From Aestuariivita sp. (GTDB taxonomy: Bacteria > Pseudomonadota > Alphaproteobacteria > Rhodobacterales > Rhodobacteraceae): a stretch of DNA of 40,942 nt. Under the pieces are notes generated by a model. The model had not been told where the DNA came from and did no database searches. It saw nothing but the letters and a program-made list of their open reading frames with translations. Made by a program: the position numbers and the translations under genes. Shown here piece by piece: positions 15,423-24,161 of the stretch (position 1 is its first letter; each line of letters opens with the position of its first letter). The stretch covers positions 1 through 40,942 of the forward strand of contig NZ_JAAWWD010000048.1 in the NCBI RefSeq assembly GCF_021404545.1, given 5' to 3'.

Positions 15423-16181
15423 TCAGCCGATATAGGCCATCGCCGGAAAAGTCTCTAAAAGCCACCAGGAAAACCGCGTGAAGGCACCGGTCAAGAGCGC
15501 CACGCCGACCAGCAGCAAGAGCACGCCCATCGCCTTTTCGATGGCACCCATATAGGGCTTGATGCGGTTCATCACGCCCATCGCCCGGCTCAGGAACATC
15601 GCCGCGAGCAGGAACGGGATCCCCAGACCCGCCGCGTAAATACCCAGCAACACGGTCCCGCGCGCCACCGATGCCTCGGACGCCGCGATCGACAGGATCG
15701 CCCCCAGTTGCGGCCCGATGCACGGGGTCCAGCCAAAGGCAAAGGCCAGCCCCAGAATATAGGCGCCAAACGAGGATCCGCCATTGTCACCCGCTTCAAG
15801 CCGGGCTTCCTGATCCAGGATCGGAATGCGGAACACACCCAGAAAATGCAGGCCAAACACGATTACCACGACACCTGAAATCTGGGCGAAAAGCGCTTGG
15901 TTTTGCAGGAAAAACGCCCCGAATGCAGAAGCCGTGAAGCCCAGGAACAAAAAGACGGTCGACAGCCCCAGCACAAAAAACAGCGCCGATATTGTGGCTT
16001 TGCGCCGCGCGGCGGCCTGCCCCTCCATCTCGTTGATCGACACGCCGCTCATGTAAGCCAGATAGGGCGGCACGATGGGCAGCACGCAGGGGCTGAGAAA
16101 GCTGATGATCCCCGCCGTGAGCGCGATCAGCATGGCAGGCAGCAAAGAGGCGTCGATGATGTCGAATCCGAACATGTGCAT
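15423..16181 (-). CDS. ccdA: CcdA cytochrome c biogenesis / thiol-disulfide transport protein
   Basis: A 252-residue DsbD-type membrane protein with six predicted helices. The two redox cysteines are in their usual contexts: FLSPCVLPIVPPY (Cys32) and GWTPCIGPQLG (Cys154). It passes reducing equivalents from cytoplasmic thioredoxin to the periplasm for heme attachment or disulfide reduction. No partner thioredoxin-like gene is adjacent. Two ATGs (16181 and 16175) are possible starts; neither has a good ribosome site. It is divergent from the TusA-like gene across 167 bases. Confidence 0.93.
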   Translation of the reverse strand: MHMFGFDIIDASLLPAMLIALTAGIISFLSPCVLPIVPPYLAYMSGVSINEMEGQAAARRKATISALFFVLGLSTVFLFLGFTASAFGAFFLQNQALFAQISGVVVIVFGLHFLGVFRIPILDQEARLEAGDNGGSSFGAYILGLAFAFGWTPCIGPQLGAILSIAASEASVARGTVLLGIYAAGLGIPFLLAAMFLSRAMGVMNRIKPYMGAIEKAMGVLLLLVGVALLTGAFTRFSWWLLETFPAMAYIG

Positions 16182-16348
16182 GACTTATGGGATTCGCCGT
16201 GGCTCGTCACCTGCCCGCGTGGTCACAAACCTGTGGATCGGGGCGCATCGCCGCGGCATATGCCCTCAGCACCGCGCCAATCGTCGGGTACCGGTCCGGG
16301 GCACGAAAACCGATTCCCGTTGCGCCTGAAGTGCGATATGCCGCTGGC

Positions 16349-16582
16349 ATGACCCAGATTGCCGACACCTTGGATGCCACCGGGCTTTTGTGCCCCCTGC
16401 CCGTTCTCAAAGCGCGCAAGCGTCTCAAAGCGATGGAGACCGGAGGCGTTCTGCGTGTGCTTGCCGATGATCCGGCAGCGATCATCGACATTCCCCATTT
16501 CTGTGTCGAGGCCGGGCACGACCTGTTGGATCAGACCGATGAAGGATCGGTCCAGGTCTATATGATCCGCAAGGCAGGATAG
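16349..16582 (+). CDS. TusA-family sulfurtransferase-like protein
   Basis: A 77-residue protein with the TusA/SirA fold; the signature TGLLCPLPVLKARKRL carries the reactive Cys15 in a CPxP motif. Family members relay sulfur as a persulfide, for tRNA thiolation, molybdenum cofactor or sulfur oxidation. mnmA, whose product uses such sulfur in E. coli, is in the window but 23 kb away, so no link can be claimed. I use the ATG at 16349 because it gives the normal family length; the longer frame from 16187 would add 54 residues of non-conserved sequence. Confidence 0.85.
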   Translation: MTQIADTLDATGLLCPLPVLKARKRLKAMETGGVLRVLADDPAAIIDIPHFCVEAGHDLLDQTDEGSVQVYMIRKAG

Positions 16583-16610
16583 GCGCGCAGCGTCCAAGCC
16601 TGCCGCGCAT

Positions 16611-16638
16611 AGCAAAACGGGCCGCCGAAGCGACCCGT
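16611..16638 (-). terminator. Terminator of rne (possibly bidirectional)
   Basis: On the minus strand an ACGGG-N-CGC stem closed by a stable UUCG tetraloop (16617-16638) is followed by TTTTGCT. It lies between convergent tusA-like and rne stops. On the plus strand the same stem is followed by a weaker T-rich stretch. Confidence 0.75.
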
Positions 16639-16649
16639 CCTTTCTCAAG

Positions 16650-19466
16650 TCAGAGCGACCACCACCCGCGCCGCTTGGGCTTTGGCGGCGCCTCGGCGAC
16701 CGGTTCAGCCTCGGCAACCGGTTCCGGTTCCGGCGCGGGCTCTGCCGCCCGTTCGGCCACGGCCACCGTAACGGGCTTTGGTGCGGGCTCCGCCTCGGCC
16801 ACCGGATCAGGCTCGACCGGGGGCTCTGATGCGGCAACCGGCTCAGGCGTCGGCGTCGGCTCAGGTGCTGCTGGTTCCGCCGGAGCGTCCGCTGCATCCT
16901 CAGTCGTGGCCTGGGCTTGCAGCGCGGCGGCTTCGGCATCTTTCTGAGCCTTGGTTTTCCGAGGGGCGCGCTTGCGCGGCTTTTTAGGCTTGTTCCCCTC
17001 ATCCTCGGCGATGTCCGATTGAGGTGCCGTTTCCACCTCAGTCTCTGCCTCGGGCCCAGCCACCGCATCCTCGGTCACCGCGTGTTCAGTCACCGCGTCT
17101 TCGGTCACCGCATCCTCACCCGGCTTGGACGCTTTCCGGCCCCGGCCCCCACGTTTCCGCGTGCGCTTGGGCGGCCCCTGTTCGGCAACGACCTCCGGTG
17201 TATCCGGCTCGGTCTGCTCGGGCGGTTCCGCGTCAGCGCTTGCCTCCGCTGCGTCCGCCGGGACGACCTCATCCGACACGGCCTCGTCCGAGCCGTTCTC
17301 ATCGGCACCGTTCTCGTCCGATCCATTCTCCTTGCGGCCCCGGCCCCGTCTGCGACGTCTGCGGCGCCGCTTGGGCTTGTCGTCGATATCCTCGCTCTCG
17401 GGACGGTCGGGACCCTCTGCCTCGACCACCACGTCATCCTCGGCATCGACCTCTTCCATCAAAGAGCTGTCGACCGACACCACCGGCGCTGTGACAGCGG
17501 GGATCGCGCGGGTCGCGGTCTTGAACTTCTCCATCGAGAAATCAGGGCTGACCAGATGCATATCGCCTTCGACCCGAACCGCCAGACCATAGCGCCCCTC
17601 GATCTGGGCAATATGTTCGCGTTTCTGGTTCATCAGGAAATTGGCGATATCCACAGGGCATTTGATCAACACCTCGCGAGAGCGGCGGCGCGTGCCCTCC
17701 TCCTCGATCTGGCGCAGGATCTGCAAGGCCATGCTGTCATCCGAGCGGATGAGGCCGGTGCCGTGACAGGATGGGCACGGCTGTGTTGTGGCCTCCAGCA
17801 TGCCGGGGCGCAGACGCTGGCGCGACATCTCCATCAGGCCAAATCCCGAAATGCGGCCCACCTGAATACGCGCGCGGTCGGTTTTCAGCTTGTCCTTCAT
17901 CCGCTTTTCAACGGCGCTGTTGTTCTTGCGCTCGTCCATGTCGATAAAGTCGATCACGATCAGCCCGGCCAGATCCCGCAGACGCAGCTGGCGGGCCACT
18001 TCGTCGGCGGCCTCCAGGTTGGTCTTGAGCGCGGTCTCTTCGATAGAGCCTTCCTTGGTCGCGCGGCCCGAGTTGACGTCGATGGCCACAAGCGCCTCGG
18101 TCACGCCGATCACGATATAGCCACCCGATTTCAGCTGCACCGTGGGGTTGAACATCCCCGACAGATAGCTCTCGACCTGGAAACGCGCAAAAAGCGGCAA
18201 ACCATCCTGGTAGTGTCTCACGTTCTTGGCATGGGACGGCATGATCATCTTCATGAAGTCCTTGGCGATGCGGTAGCCACGCTCGCCCTCGACCAGAACC
18301 TCGTCGATCTCGCGGTTATAGAGGTCGCGGATCGAGCGTTTGATCAGGTCCCCTTCCTCATAGATCTTGGCAGGTGCGATCGATTTCAGGGTCAGTTCGC
18401 GGATCTGCTCCCAAAGCCTCTGCAGATATTCATAGTCGCGCTTGATCTCGGCCCGGGTGCGTTTGGCCCCGGCTGTGCGGACGATCAGGCCGGCCCCCTT
18501 GGGCACGTCGATCTCGTTTGCGATCTCCTTGAGCTTCTTGCGGTCGGCAGCGTTGGTGATCTTGCGGCTGATCCCGCCACCGCGGGCGGTGTTGGGCATC
18601 AGCACGCAATAGCGGCCCGCGAGCGAGAGGTATGTGGTCAGCGCAGCCCCCTTATTGCCGCGCTCTTCCTTGACGACCTGCACCAGAAGGATCTGGCGCA
18701 CCTTGATCACTTCTTGGATCTTGTAGCGGCGCGGGCGGGGTTTGCGCACGGGACGGATGTCTTCGATGTCGTCATCGTCGGCCACCGATTCGATGCTGTC
18801 ATCCTTGGCGGTGGCATCCGCGCCGTCATTATCCTCCTCGCCATCGTCCGAATGCTTGGACGTTTCGGCGTCGTCGGGTGTATCGTCGGGTCGTGCATCG
18901 GCCTCGATTTCCGCCTGTTCCTCAGCGGGCTCTTCAACGGGCGTTTCGGCGACGGTCTCCATCGGAGAGGAGCCTTCCGGCACCCCCAGCACATCGGCAT
19001 CCCCGACCTCATCGAGGTCGATGGTTTCCATCCCCTCGATCCCGGCAGAGACTTCGACCGTCTCGACCGCATCGTCGGTCTTGACCGTCTCGGCCCGTGA
19101 TTTACCGCGGGAACGGGTGCGGCGGGCACGCTTGGGCTTGGCCTCATCCTCTTCGTCGCGCGCGCGCTGCGCTTCGGCATAGACGCGCTCTTCTTCCATC
19201 AGCGCTTCGCGGTCGGCGACCGGTATCTGATAGTAGTCGGGATGGATCTCGGAAAACGCCAGGAACCCGTGCCGGTTCCCACCGTAATCCACAAAGGCCG
19301 CCTGAAGCGACGGTTCGACCCGCGTTACCTTGGCGAGATAGATATTGCCTGCAAGCTGGCGTTTGTTTTCGGATTCAAAGTCGAACTCCTCGACCTTGTT
19401 TCCATCGACCACCACGACGCGGGTTTCCTCCGCGTGGGTGGCATCGATAAGCATTTTCTTTGGCAT
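16650..19466 (-). CDS. rne: Ribonuclease E
   Basis: A 938-residue endoribonuclease that starts mRNA decay and matures rRNA; scaffold of the degradosome. Layout: S1 RNA-binding domain from about residue 37, interrupted by a long acidic and basic low-complexity insertion (about 100-240); RNase core with catalytic aspartates Asp463 (AIDVNSG) and Asp506 (VIDFIDMDE); Zn-link CPSCHGTG (564-567); after about residue 690 a disordered tail with Arg-rich blocks (RRRRRRR, RTRKRGGRGRK) and Pro/Glu/Ala-rich stretches, where partner proteins dock. Start at the ATG at 19466, the standard MPKKMLIDATH opening. A promoter lies about 185 bases upstream. Confidence 0.96.
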   Translation of the reverse strand: MPKKMLIDATHAEETRVVVVDGNKVEEFDFESENKRQLAGNIYLAKVTRVEPSLQAAFVDYGGNRHGFLAFSEIHPDYYQIPVADREALMEEERVYAEAQRARDEEDEAKPKRARRTRSRGKSRAETVKTDDAVETVEVSAGIEGMETIDLDEVGDADVLGVPEGSSPMETVAETPVEEPAEEQAEIEADARPDDTPDDAETSKHSDDGEEDNDGADATAKDDSIESVADDDDIEDIRPVRKPRPRRYKIQEVIKVRQILLVQVVKEERGNKGAALTTYLSLAGRYCVLMPNTARGGGISRKITNAADRKKLKEIANEIDVPKGAGLIVRTAGAKRTRAEIKRDYEYLQRLWEQIRELTLKSIAPAKIYEEGDLIKRSIRDLYNREIDEVLVEGERGYRIAKDFMKMIMPSHAKNVRHYQDGLPLFARFQVESYLSGMFNPTVQLKSGGYIVIGVTEALVAIDVNSGRATKEGSIEETALKTNLEAADEVARQLRLRDLAGLIVIDFIDMDERKNNSAVEKRMKDKLKTDRARIQVGRISGFGLMEMSRQRLRPGMLEATTQPCPSCHGTGLIRSDDSMALQILRQIEEEGTRRRSREVLIKCPVDIANFLMNQKREHIAQIEGRYGLAVRVEGDMHLVSPDFSMEKFKTATRAIPAVTAPVVSVDSSLMEEVDAEDDVVVEAEGPDRPESEDIDDKPKRRRRRRRRGRGRKENGSDENGADENGSDEAVSDEVVPADAAEASADAEPPEQTEPDTPEVVAEQGPPKRTRKRGGRGRKASKPGEDAVTEDAVTEHAVTEDAVAGPEAETEVETAPQSDIAEDEGNKPKKPRKRAPRKTKAQKDAEAAALQAQATTEDAADAPAEPAAPEPTPTPEPVAASEPPVEPDPVAEAEPAPKPVTVAVAERAAEPAPEPEPVAEAEPVAEAPPKPKRRGWWSL

Positions 19467-19657
19467 AAGTCCTTGATGCACAACCCAAGGAGCGCCCCGG
19501 ATCCAGGGGGTCCGAGGCGATATGGGTGGTGTCTTGTCCGGGCGATTTTGGACGCGCGGAGGCAACGGGCAATCGGCCCTCTTGCCTGGATGCTCAATGC
19601 TCGCACGCGCGTCATCGCGGTTCTTCTCCGACAGGCGAGCGTCTCGGCCTAGCCTGC
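19467..19657 (-). promoter_or_regulatory. Long 5' leader of rne
   Basis: If transcription starts at the promoter at 19658-19686, the rne mRNA has about 185 untranslated bases. They include a short GC-rich hairpin (CCCC-TGGATC-GGGG type, about 19493-19508) just before the ribosome site. In E. coli RNase E controls its own mRNA through a long leader; a similar role here is only suggested by the length. I saw no convincing small gene in it. The remaining gap up to dctD (about 19690-19893) holds nothing I recognise. Confidence 0.4.
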
Positions 19658-19686
19658 CAATTATCTCCCTTGCCGCAATCGGTCAA
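19658..19686 (-). promoter_or_regulatory. Sigma70-type promoter of rne
   Basis: Minus strand: TTGACC (19681-19686), 17-base spacer, TAATTG (19658-19663). The only strong promoter match in the 520-base gap before rne. Confidence 0.6.
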
Positions 19687-19893
19687 AGGCGTTGCTGTCA
19701 GCCCCGCAATGGGGGCTCAATCGGTCTGCCTGCTGGGCTGGGCGATGCCGCGGTCCACACTCAGGCAGCGAAACTCGAGGATACGGCGCAGACCTAAGGC
19801 CGCGTCCGTTCCCGCACCATAAGGCGATGGGGCCTCCGATGACAATGGCCAAAGTGCGCGACCCTATTTTCTGTCCCGGAAGACAGCCCCAAA

Positions 19894-19979
19894 AACCGAC
19901 GCGGTTGCCGCGCGGGGCGCCGTTTCAAGCGCCCCAATTTCCGGGTCGGAAATTGGCCAGAAACTGTGTCAGTTTCTGG
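19894..19979. repeat. Cluster C: three hairpins of the same family, partly diverged
   Basis: 19894-19906 (4-bp stem AACC/GGTT, loop GACGC), 19934-19956 (9-bp stem, loop GGGTC, one base off GCGTC) and 19957-19979 (8-bp stem, loop TGTGTCA, one base off TGCGTCA). The order is again GACGC first and the GTC forms after. The cluster begins 7 bases after the dctD stop, in its 3' region, and may protect or end that transcript. Confidence 0.75.
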
Positions 19980-19986
19980 CTCCGGC

Positions 19987-21321
19987 TCAGAGGTAATCGG
20001 CCCGTTGCAGGCCGTATTTGGCCATCTTTTCGTTCAAGGTCCGGCGCGGCAGGCATAATTCGTCCATCACCGACGCAATCGACCCTTTGTGCCGCCGCAT
20101 GGTGTTGTCGATCAGCATCCGCTCAAACGCCTCGACATATTCCTTCAGCGGCTTGCCTTCGGTGGTCATCACCGGCTGCATCTCTTCATGATCCGACATC
20201 AAGAGCGAGGCGATCGTTCCCGAGCCGCGGCGCGACTGCAACACCGCCCGTTCTGCGATATTGATCAGCTGACGAACATTGCCGGGCCACGGCGCCTGCA
20301 AGAGCTGTGCGGCCTCCTGCGCGCTCACCTGAGGTGCGTCACACCCGTACTCCTCGGCGAACTGATCGCTGAGCCGGGTAAAGAGCGTCAGGATATCTTC
20401 GCCGCGCTGGCGCAACGGCGGCACGGTGATGCGCAATGCGGCCAGACGGTAAAAGAGATCCGGCCTGAGTGCATCCTCGCAGGTCCGGTCCTGTTCCTGC
20501 ATATTGCAGATCGCCACGATCCGGGTCTCGGCCGGGGTGCCCTGCTCGTTGATCATGCTCAAAAGCCGGGCCTGCAAGGTCTCCGACAGGGCCTCCACAT
20601 CCTCCAGAACCAGCGTACCGCCCCGCGCCTCCTCCACGGCGGGCAGCTGCGTATCCTCGGGGTTCACCGGCCCAAATAGCCGTTTGGCCAGCGCCTCTTC
20701 CTCATAGGCAGAACACGAGATCAGAACGAATTTCTTGCCCGCCCGGCTGCCAACCGCATGCAGCGCATGGGCCACCAGCGTCTTGCCGGTGCCGGTCTCG
20801 CCATCGATCAGAACATGACCGTCTGCCTGGCCCAGATCGAGGATATCCTCGCGCAACCGCTCCATCACCGGGGACGAGCCGATCAGCTTTTTCATCAGTT
20901 GCGAGCCGTCCGACAGTTCCCGGCGCAGCGCGCGATTGTCCATGGTCAGCCGCCGCGCGATGGTTGCGCGTTTGGCCAGTTCGCTCATCCGGTCGGGGTT
21001 GAACGGTTTCTCCAGGAAATCATAGGCGCCCACGCGCATCGCCTCGACCGCCATGGGCACATCGCCATGGCCGGTGATCATGATCACCGGCAGCGCGCTG
21101 TCGGTGCCCATCAGCTTCTTGAGGAACTGGATACCATCCATGCCCGGCATCTTGATATCCGAGATCACAATGCCGGGGTATTCCGGGCCCAGCACGCGCA
21201 AGGCGTCCTCGGCGCAGGGGAACGTCTCGGTGTCGTATCCCGACAGCGCCAGCCACTGGCTGATCGACTGCCGCATATCCTGTTCGTCATCCACAATCGC
21301 TATCTTCATGGCCTGCGCCAT
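19987..21321 (-). CDS. dctD: DctD-type response regulator lacking the GAFTGA loop
   Basis: A 444-residue NtrC-family regulator paired with DctB; controls C4-dicarboxylate uptake in the family. Receiver domain with Asp55 (VISDIKMPGMDG) and Lys105; AAA+ domain with Walker A GETGTGKT (174-181), Walker-B-like GGTLVLED (234-241), arginine fingers in RPDLFYRL and LRQRGEDI; C-terminal Fis-type HTH ending LCLPRRTLNEKMAKYGL. Between LFG and GGTL only 16 residues remain and GAFTGA, the sigma54 contact, is absent; the Walker B acidic pair is ED rather than DE. It may therefore activate without sigma54 or act differently. Start follows GAGGA, 7 bases before the ATG. Confidence 0.85.
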   Translation of the reverse strand: MAQAMKIAIVDDEQDMRQSISQWLALSGYDTETFPCAEDALRVLGPEYPGIVISDIKMPGMDGIQFLKKLMGTDSALPVIMITGHGDVPMAVEAMRVGAYDFLEKPFNPDRMSELAKRATIARRLTMDNRALRRELSDGSQLMKKLIGSSPVMERLREDILDLGQADGHVLIDGETGTGKTLVAHALHAVGSRAGKKFVLISCSAYEEEALAKRLFGPVNPEDTQLPAVEEARGGTLVLEDVEALSETLQARLLSMINEQGTPAETRIVAICNMQEQDRTCEDALRPDLFYRLAALRITVPPLRQRGEDILTLFTRLSDQFAEEYGCDAPQVSAQEAAQLLQAPWPGNVRQLINIAERAVLQSRRGSGTIASLLMSDHEEMQPVMTTEGKPLKEYVEAFERMLIDNTMRRHKGSIASVMDELCLPRRTLNEKMAKYGLQRADYL

Positions 21322-21347
21322 CGCGGGATCCTCGGTTTCTGGCGCCG

Positions 21348-23138
21348 TTATTCGGCGGCTTGTCTTTCGTCCTTCGTTACAACCGGCAGGCGCATCTCGA
21401 ACACCGCGCCGCCCTGCTGACCGTTTCGGGCCGTCAGCCTGCCACCATGGTCGTTCACGATCCCGGATGAGATGGCAAGCCCCAGACCCACCCCGTCGCC
21501 GGGCTGCTTGGTTGTATAAAAGGGCTCAAAGAGCGCATCCAAATCCTCGATCCCCGGTCCGTTGTCGCGCACCGTCAGCGTGGCGGTGTTGCCTGCGGCC
21601 AGTATGATTTCGATCTCCGGGTCCTTTACCGATTTGGTGGCATCAAGCGCGTTGCGCAAGAGGTTGATCATCACCTGTTCGATGCGCACCCGGTCGCCCA
21701 TCACCAGAACCGGCGCATCCGGCAAAACCCGCGCGATGCGCACCTGACGCTGGCGCAATTGCGGTTCCATCATCGACAGCGCCGAGGCCAGCGCATCGCC
21801 CATATTTACCGGGCTGAACTGATCACCACCCTTGCGGGCATAGGATTTGAGCTGGCGCGTGATCGCCCCCATCCGCTCGATCAGCCCGTCGATTCGCCCA
21901 AAGCTCGCCAGGGCCTCATCCGGCCGGTTGCGCCGCAACAGCAGACGCGCCCCGGCCAGATAGGTTTTCATCGCCGCCAGCGGCTGGTTCAACTCGTGAC
22001 TGACGGCCGCCGACATCTCTCCCAGGGCGGCGAGCTTGGAGCTTTGAGCCAGCGTTTGCTCGGCCACTTCGAGGGTCTTTTCCACCCGCTCGCGTTCGGC
22101 AATTTCCCGCTGTAGCCTCGCATTGAGTGCGCGAAGCTCCGCTGATTCCCGCTGAAACAGCGCCACGCGCAACGCGCTCTTTCTGCTCAGAAAATAGAAA
22201 ACGAGCGCCAGAAGAATCGCAAATCCCATAATCTCGAGGGCCAGCACGCCGTTCACCCGCTCGCGCACGCTCGCATAGGTGGTGTAGGACACCATCCGCC
22301 ATCCCTGAAACGGAATGCGTGCCTCGGACCGCATCACCGCCTCGCCTTGCAGATAGGCATCCACGGGCACCGCCGTCCAATCGGCCGTCGCCCGGATCGC
22401 GCGGGCAATGGCGTTATGCGGTGTCTCGCGGGCCAGGGCCTGGCGTTCGTTCAGCCCGCGCCAGCGCGGCTCGGTGGCCAGGATGATGGTGCCGGTGCTG
22501 TCGCTGACCAGGACCGCGTCCGAGATGCCGGCCCAGGCCCTTTCGAACTTGGCCAGATCGACCTCGACCACGATCACCCCGGTCACCGCCGACACGCTTT
22601 CGATGCGGCGCGAATAGATAAAGGCATACGTGCCCTCCTCCCTCCGGATCACCGAAAAGACAGTGGCGTTCGAGCGCAGCGCATCAATAAAGAAGGGCTC
22701 GGCACGGTGTTGCTGGCCCAGCCGGTTGCGATCCGTGGCCGCCACGGTGCGCCCCTCGCGATCCAGCAGCATCAGCGAGGCCGCCCCGATCTCTTCGACG
22801 AATGAAATGAGCCGCTGGGTCGAGCCGCTGAAATCGCTGGAGTTCAGCGCCCCTATCAAAGTGGGGTCGCGCGCCAAAAGCTGCGGCACGATCGCATTGC
22901 GGCGCAATTCCGAGATCAGGTTGCCTGAATAGAGGGCCAGCCGCAGTTCGGCGCGGTTCTGGGTGCTTGCGGTGAACCGGGTCGTGAGCCACGAGTTGGT
23001 GACATAAACGGTCGTTGTCGCCACGGTCAGGATTAACAGGAACGCGCCGCGCAGATACCACACCGACCTGTCAGGGCGCGCGCGCACCAGCGCCGTTGCC
23101 GAAGAGCTGGGTCTGGAATTCTGGCTGCTCTCACTCAT
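21348..23138 (-). CDS. dctB: DctB-type sensor histidine kinase
   Basis: A 596-residue membrane kinase. Cytoplasmic N-terminus, first membrane segment about residues 28-48, a periplasmic double-PAS-like sensor region (about 50-300; contains FFIDALRSNATVFSVIRREEGTYAFIYSRRI, the region that binds succinate-like acids in the family), second segment about 303-323, a short coiled coil (ALNARLQREIAERERVEKTLEVAEQ), then the kinase: H-box SHELNQPLAAMKTY, N-box INLLRNALDAT, G-boxes DNGPGIED and GVGLGLAIS. Located 26 bases before dctD in the same direction. The dctPQM transporter genes they would control are not in this window. Confidence 0.88.
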   Translation of the reverse strand: MSESSQNSRPSSSATALVRARPDRSVWYLRGAFLLILTVATTTVYVTNSWLTTRFTASTQNRAELRLALYSGNLISELRRNAIVPQLLARDPTLIGALNSSDFSGSTQRLISFVEEIGAASLMLLDREGRTVAATDRNRLGQQHRAEPFFIDALRSNATVFSVIRREEGTYAFIYSRRIESVSAVTGVIVVEVDLAKFERAWAGISDAVLVSDSTGTIILATEPRWRGLNERQALARETPHNAIARAIRATADWTAVPVDAYLQGEAVMRSEARIPFQGWRMVSYTTYASVRERVNGVLALEIMGFAILLALVFYFLSRKSALRVALFQRESAELRALNARLQREIAERERVEKTLEVAEQTLAQSSKLAALGEMSAAVSHELNQPLAAMKTYLAGARLLLRRNRPDEALASFGRIDGLIERMGAITRQLKSYARKGGDQFSPVNMGDALASALSMMEPQLRQRQVRIARVLPDAPVLVMGDRVRIEQVMINLLRNALDATKSVKDPEIEIILAAGNTATLTVRDNGPGIEDLDALFEPFYTTKQPGDGVGLGLAISSGIVNDHGGRLTARNGQQGGAVFEMRLPVVTKDERQAAE

Positions 23139-23195
23139 GCGGGCAGGCTACACCTCGCTCGGGCGCGCGCCAAGCACGGGCTGAGGCGACCCTCT

Positions 23196-23864
23196 TCACG
23201 CTTCGGTCAACGCGCCTGCCATCGCCCGGAACAAAGCGACACCATCGGTGCCGCCATGGCCCGGATCGGCCGCGCGTTCGGGATGCGGCATCATTCCCAG
23301 CACCCGACGGTTCGGCGACAGGATGCCCGCGATATCGTCCCGCGACCCGTTTGGATTCTCGGCATACCGGAACGCCACGCGATCCTCGCCCTTGAGCCGG
23401 GCAATGGTCTCCTCATCGGCAAAGTAATTGCCGTCATGATGCGCGATCGGAATACCGATCACGTCACCGGCGTTGTAGCCTTCGGTAAAGATCGAGGCCG
23501 AGGTCTCCACCCGAAGCCCAACCGTCCTGCAGATGTATTTCAGGCCTGCATTGCGTAAAAGCGCGCCGGGCAGCAACCCGGTTTCGGTCAGCACCTGGAA
23601 CCCGTTGCACACACCCAAGATATAGCCACCGCGCTCGGCATGGATCTTGATCGCGCCGCAGATCGTGGATTGCGCGGCAATCGCGCCGCAGCGCAGATAA
23701 TCGCCGTAAGAGAAGCCTCCAGGGATCCCCACGATATCCACACCGGCAGGCAGATCGGCATCCTTGTGCCAGACCATCTGCACATCGAAGCCCGCCGCGC
23801 GAAAGGCCACCGCCAGATCGCGATCGCAATTGGATCCGGGAAAGACGACAACTGCGGCCTTCAT
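23196..23864 (-). CDS. purQ: Phosphoribosylformylglycinamidine synthase subunit PurQ (glutaminase)
   Basis: A 222-residue class I glutamine amidotransferase that supplies ammonia for step 4 of IMP synthesis, in complex with PurS and PurL. Catalytic Cys lies in ILGVCNGFQ, and the His in MMPHPERA near the C-terminus with the following Glu is present; [14 protein letters not shown] is typical. The ATG at 23864 overlaps the purS stop (ATGA), so both subunits are translationally coupled. A longer frame upstream only re-reads purS in another frame. Confidence 0.96.
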   Translation of the reverse strand: MKAAVVVFPGSNCDRDLAVAFRAAGFDVQMVWHKDADLPAGVDIVGIPGGFSYGDYLRCGAIAAQSTICGAIKIHAERGGYILGVCNGFQVLTETGLLPGALLRNAGLKYICRTVGLRVETSASIFTEGYNAGDVIGIPIAHHDGNYFADEETIARLKGEDRVAFRYAENPNGSRDDIAGILSPNRRVLGMMPHPERAADPGHGGTDGVALFRAMAGALTEA

Positions 23865-24100
23865 CCCATCTGCTCCATTTCGATGGTATAGGATTCGATC
23901 ACCGTGTTTGCCAAAAGCTTTTCGCACATATCGCGCACCTGATCCTCGCCCGTGCCCTCAACCAGATCGAGCTCGATCACCTTGCCCTGGCGCACGCCCT
24001 TAACCCCGGCAAAGCCCATGGCCCCCAAAGCGTGGCGCACGGCCTCTCCCTGCGGGTCCAGAACCCCCTGTTTCAGCATCACATGAACCCGTGCCTTCAT
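23861..24100 (-). CDS. purS: Phosphoribosylformylglycinamidine synthase subunit PurS
   Basis: A 79-residue small subunit that bridges PurL and PurQ. The full-length family pattern is visible: [21 protein letters not shown] at the start and [13 protein letters not shown] near the end. It lies 61 bases after purC and overlaps purQ by 4 bases. AGGAC lies upstream of the start as ribosome site. Confidence 0.96.
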   Translation of the reverse strand: MKARVHVMLKQGVLDPQGEAVRHALGAMGFAGVKGVRQGKVIELDLVEGTGEDQVRDMCEKLLANTVIESYTIEMEQMG

Positions 24101-24161
24101 CTTACGACCTGTCCTTGCTTTTGTTGTGGTCCCACATACCCAGATCCGGCCCCCTGGCGGA

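Noticed and set aside
16187-16348. N-terminal extension of the TusA-like protein
   Set aside because: Residues are not family-like and would give a length far over the usual 75-80.
16917-19100. A 727-codon plus-strand open frame
   Set aside because: Antisense of rne, biased composition (Leu/Gly/Val/His/Asp repeats from the rne low-complexity regions), no ribosome site or domain.
19467-19615. Leader peptide gene in the rne 5' region
   Set aside because: The frame overlaps far into rne in another phase, has no ribosome site and is Arg-rich shadow-like sequence.
19987-23138. Intact sigma54-dependent DctB-DctD system
   Set aside because: The GAFTGA loop is absent from DctD, and I saw no -24/-12 promoter in the window.
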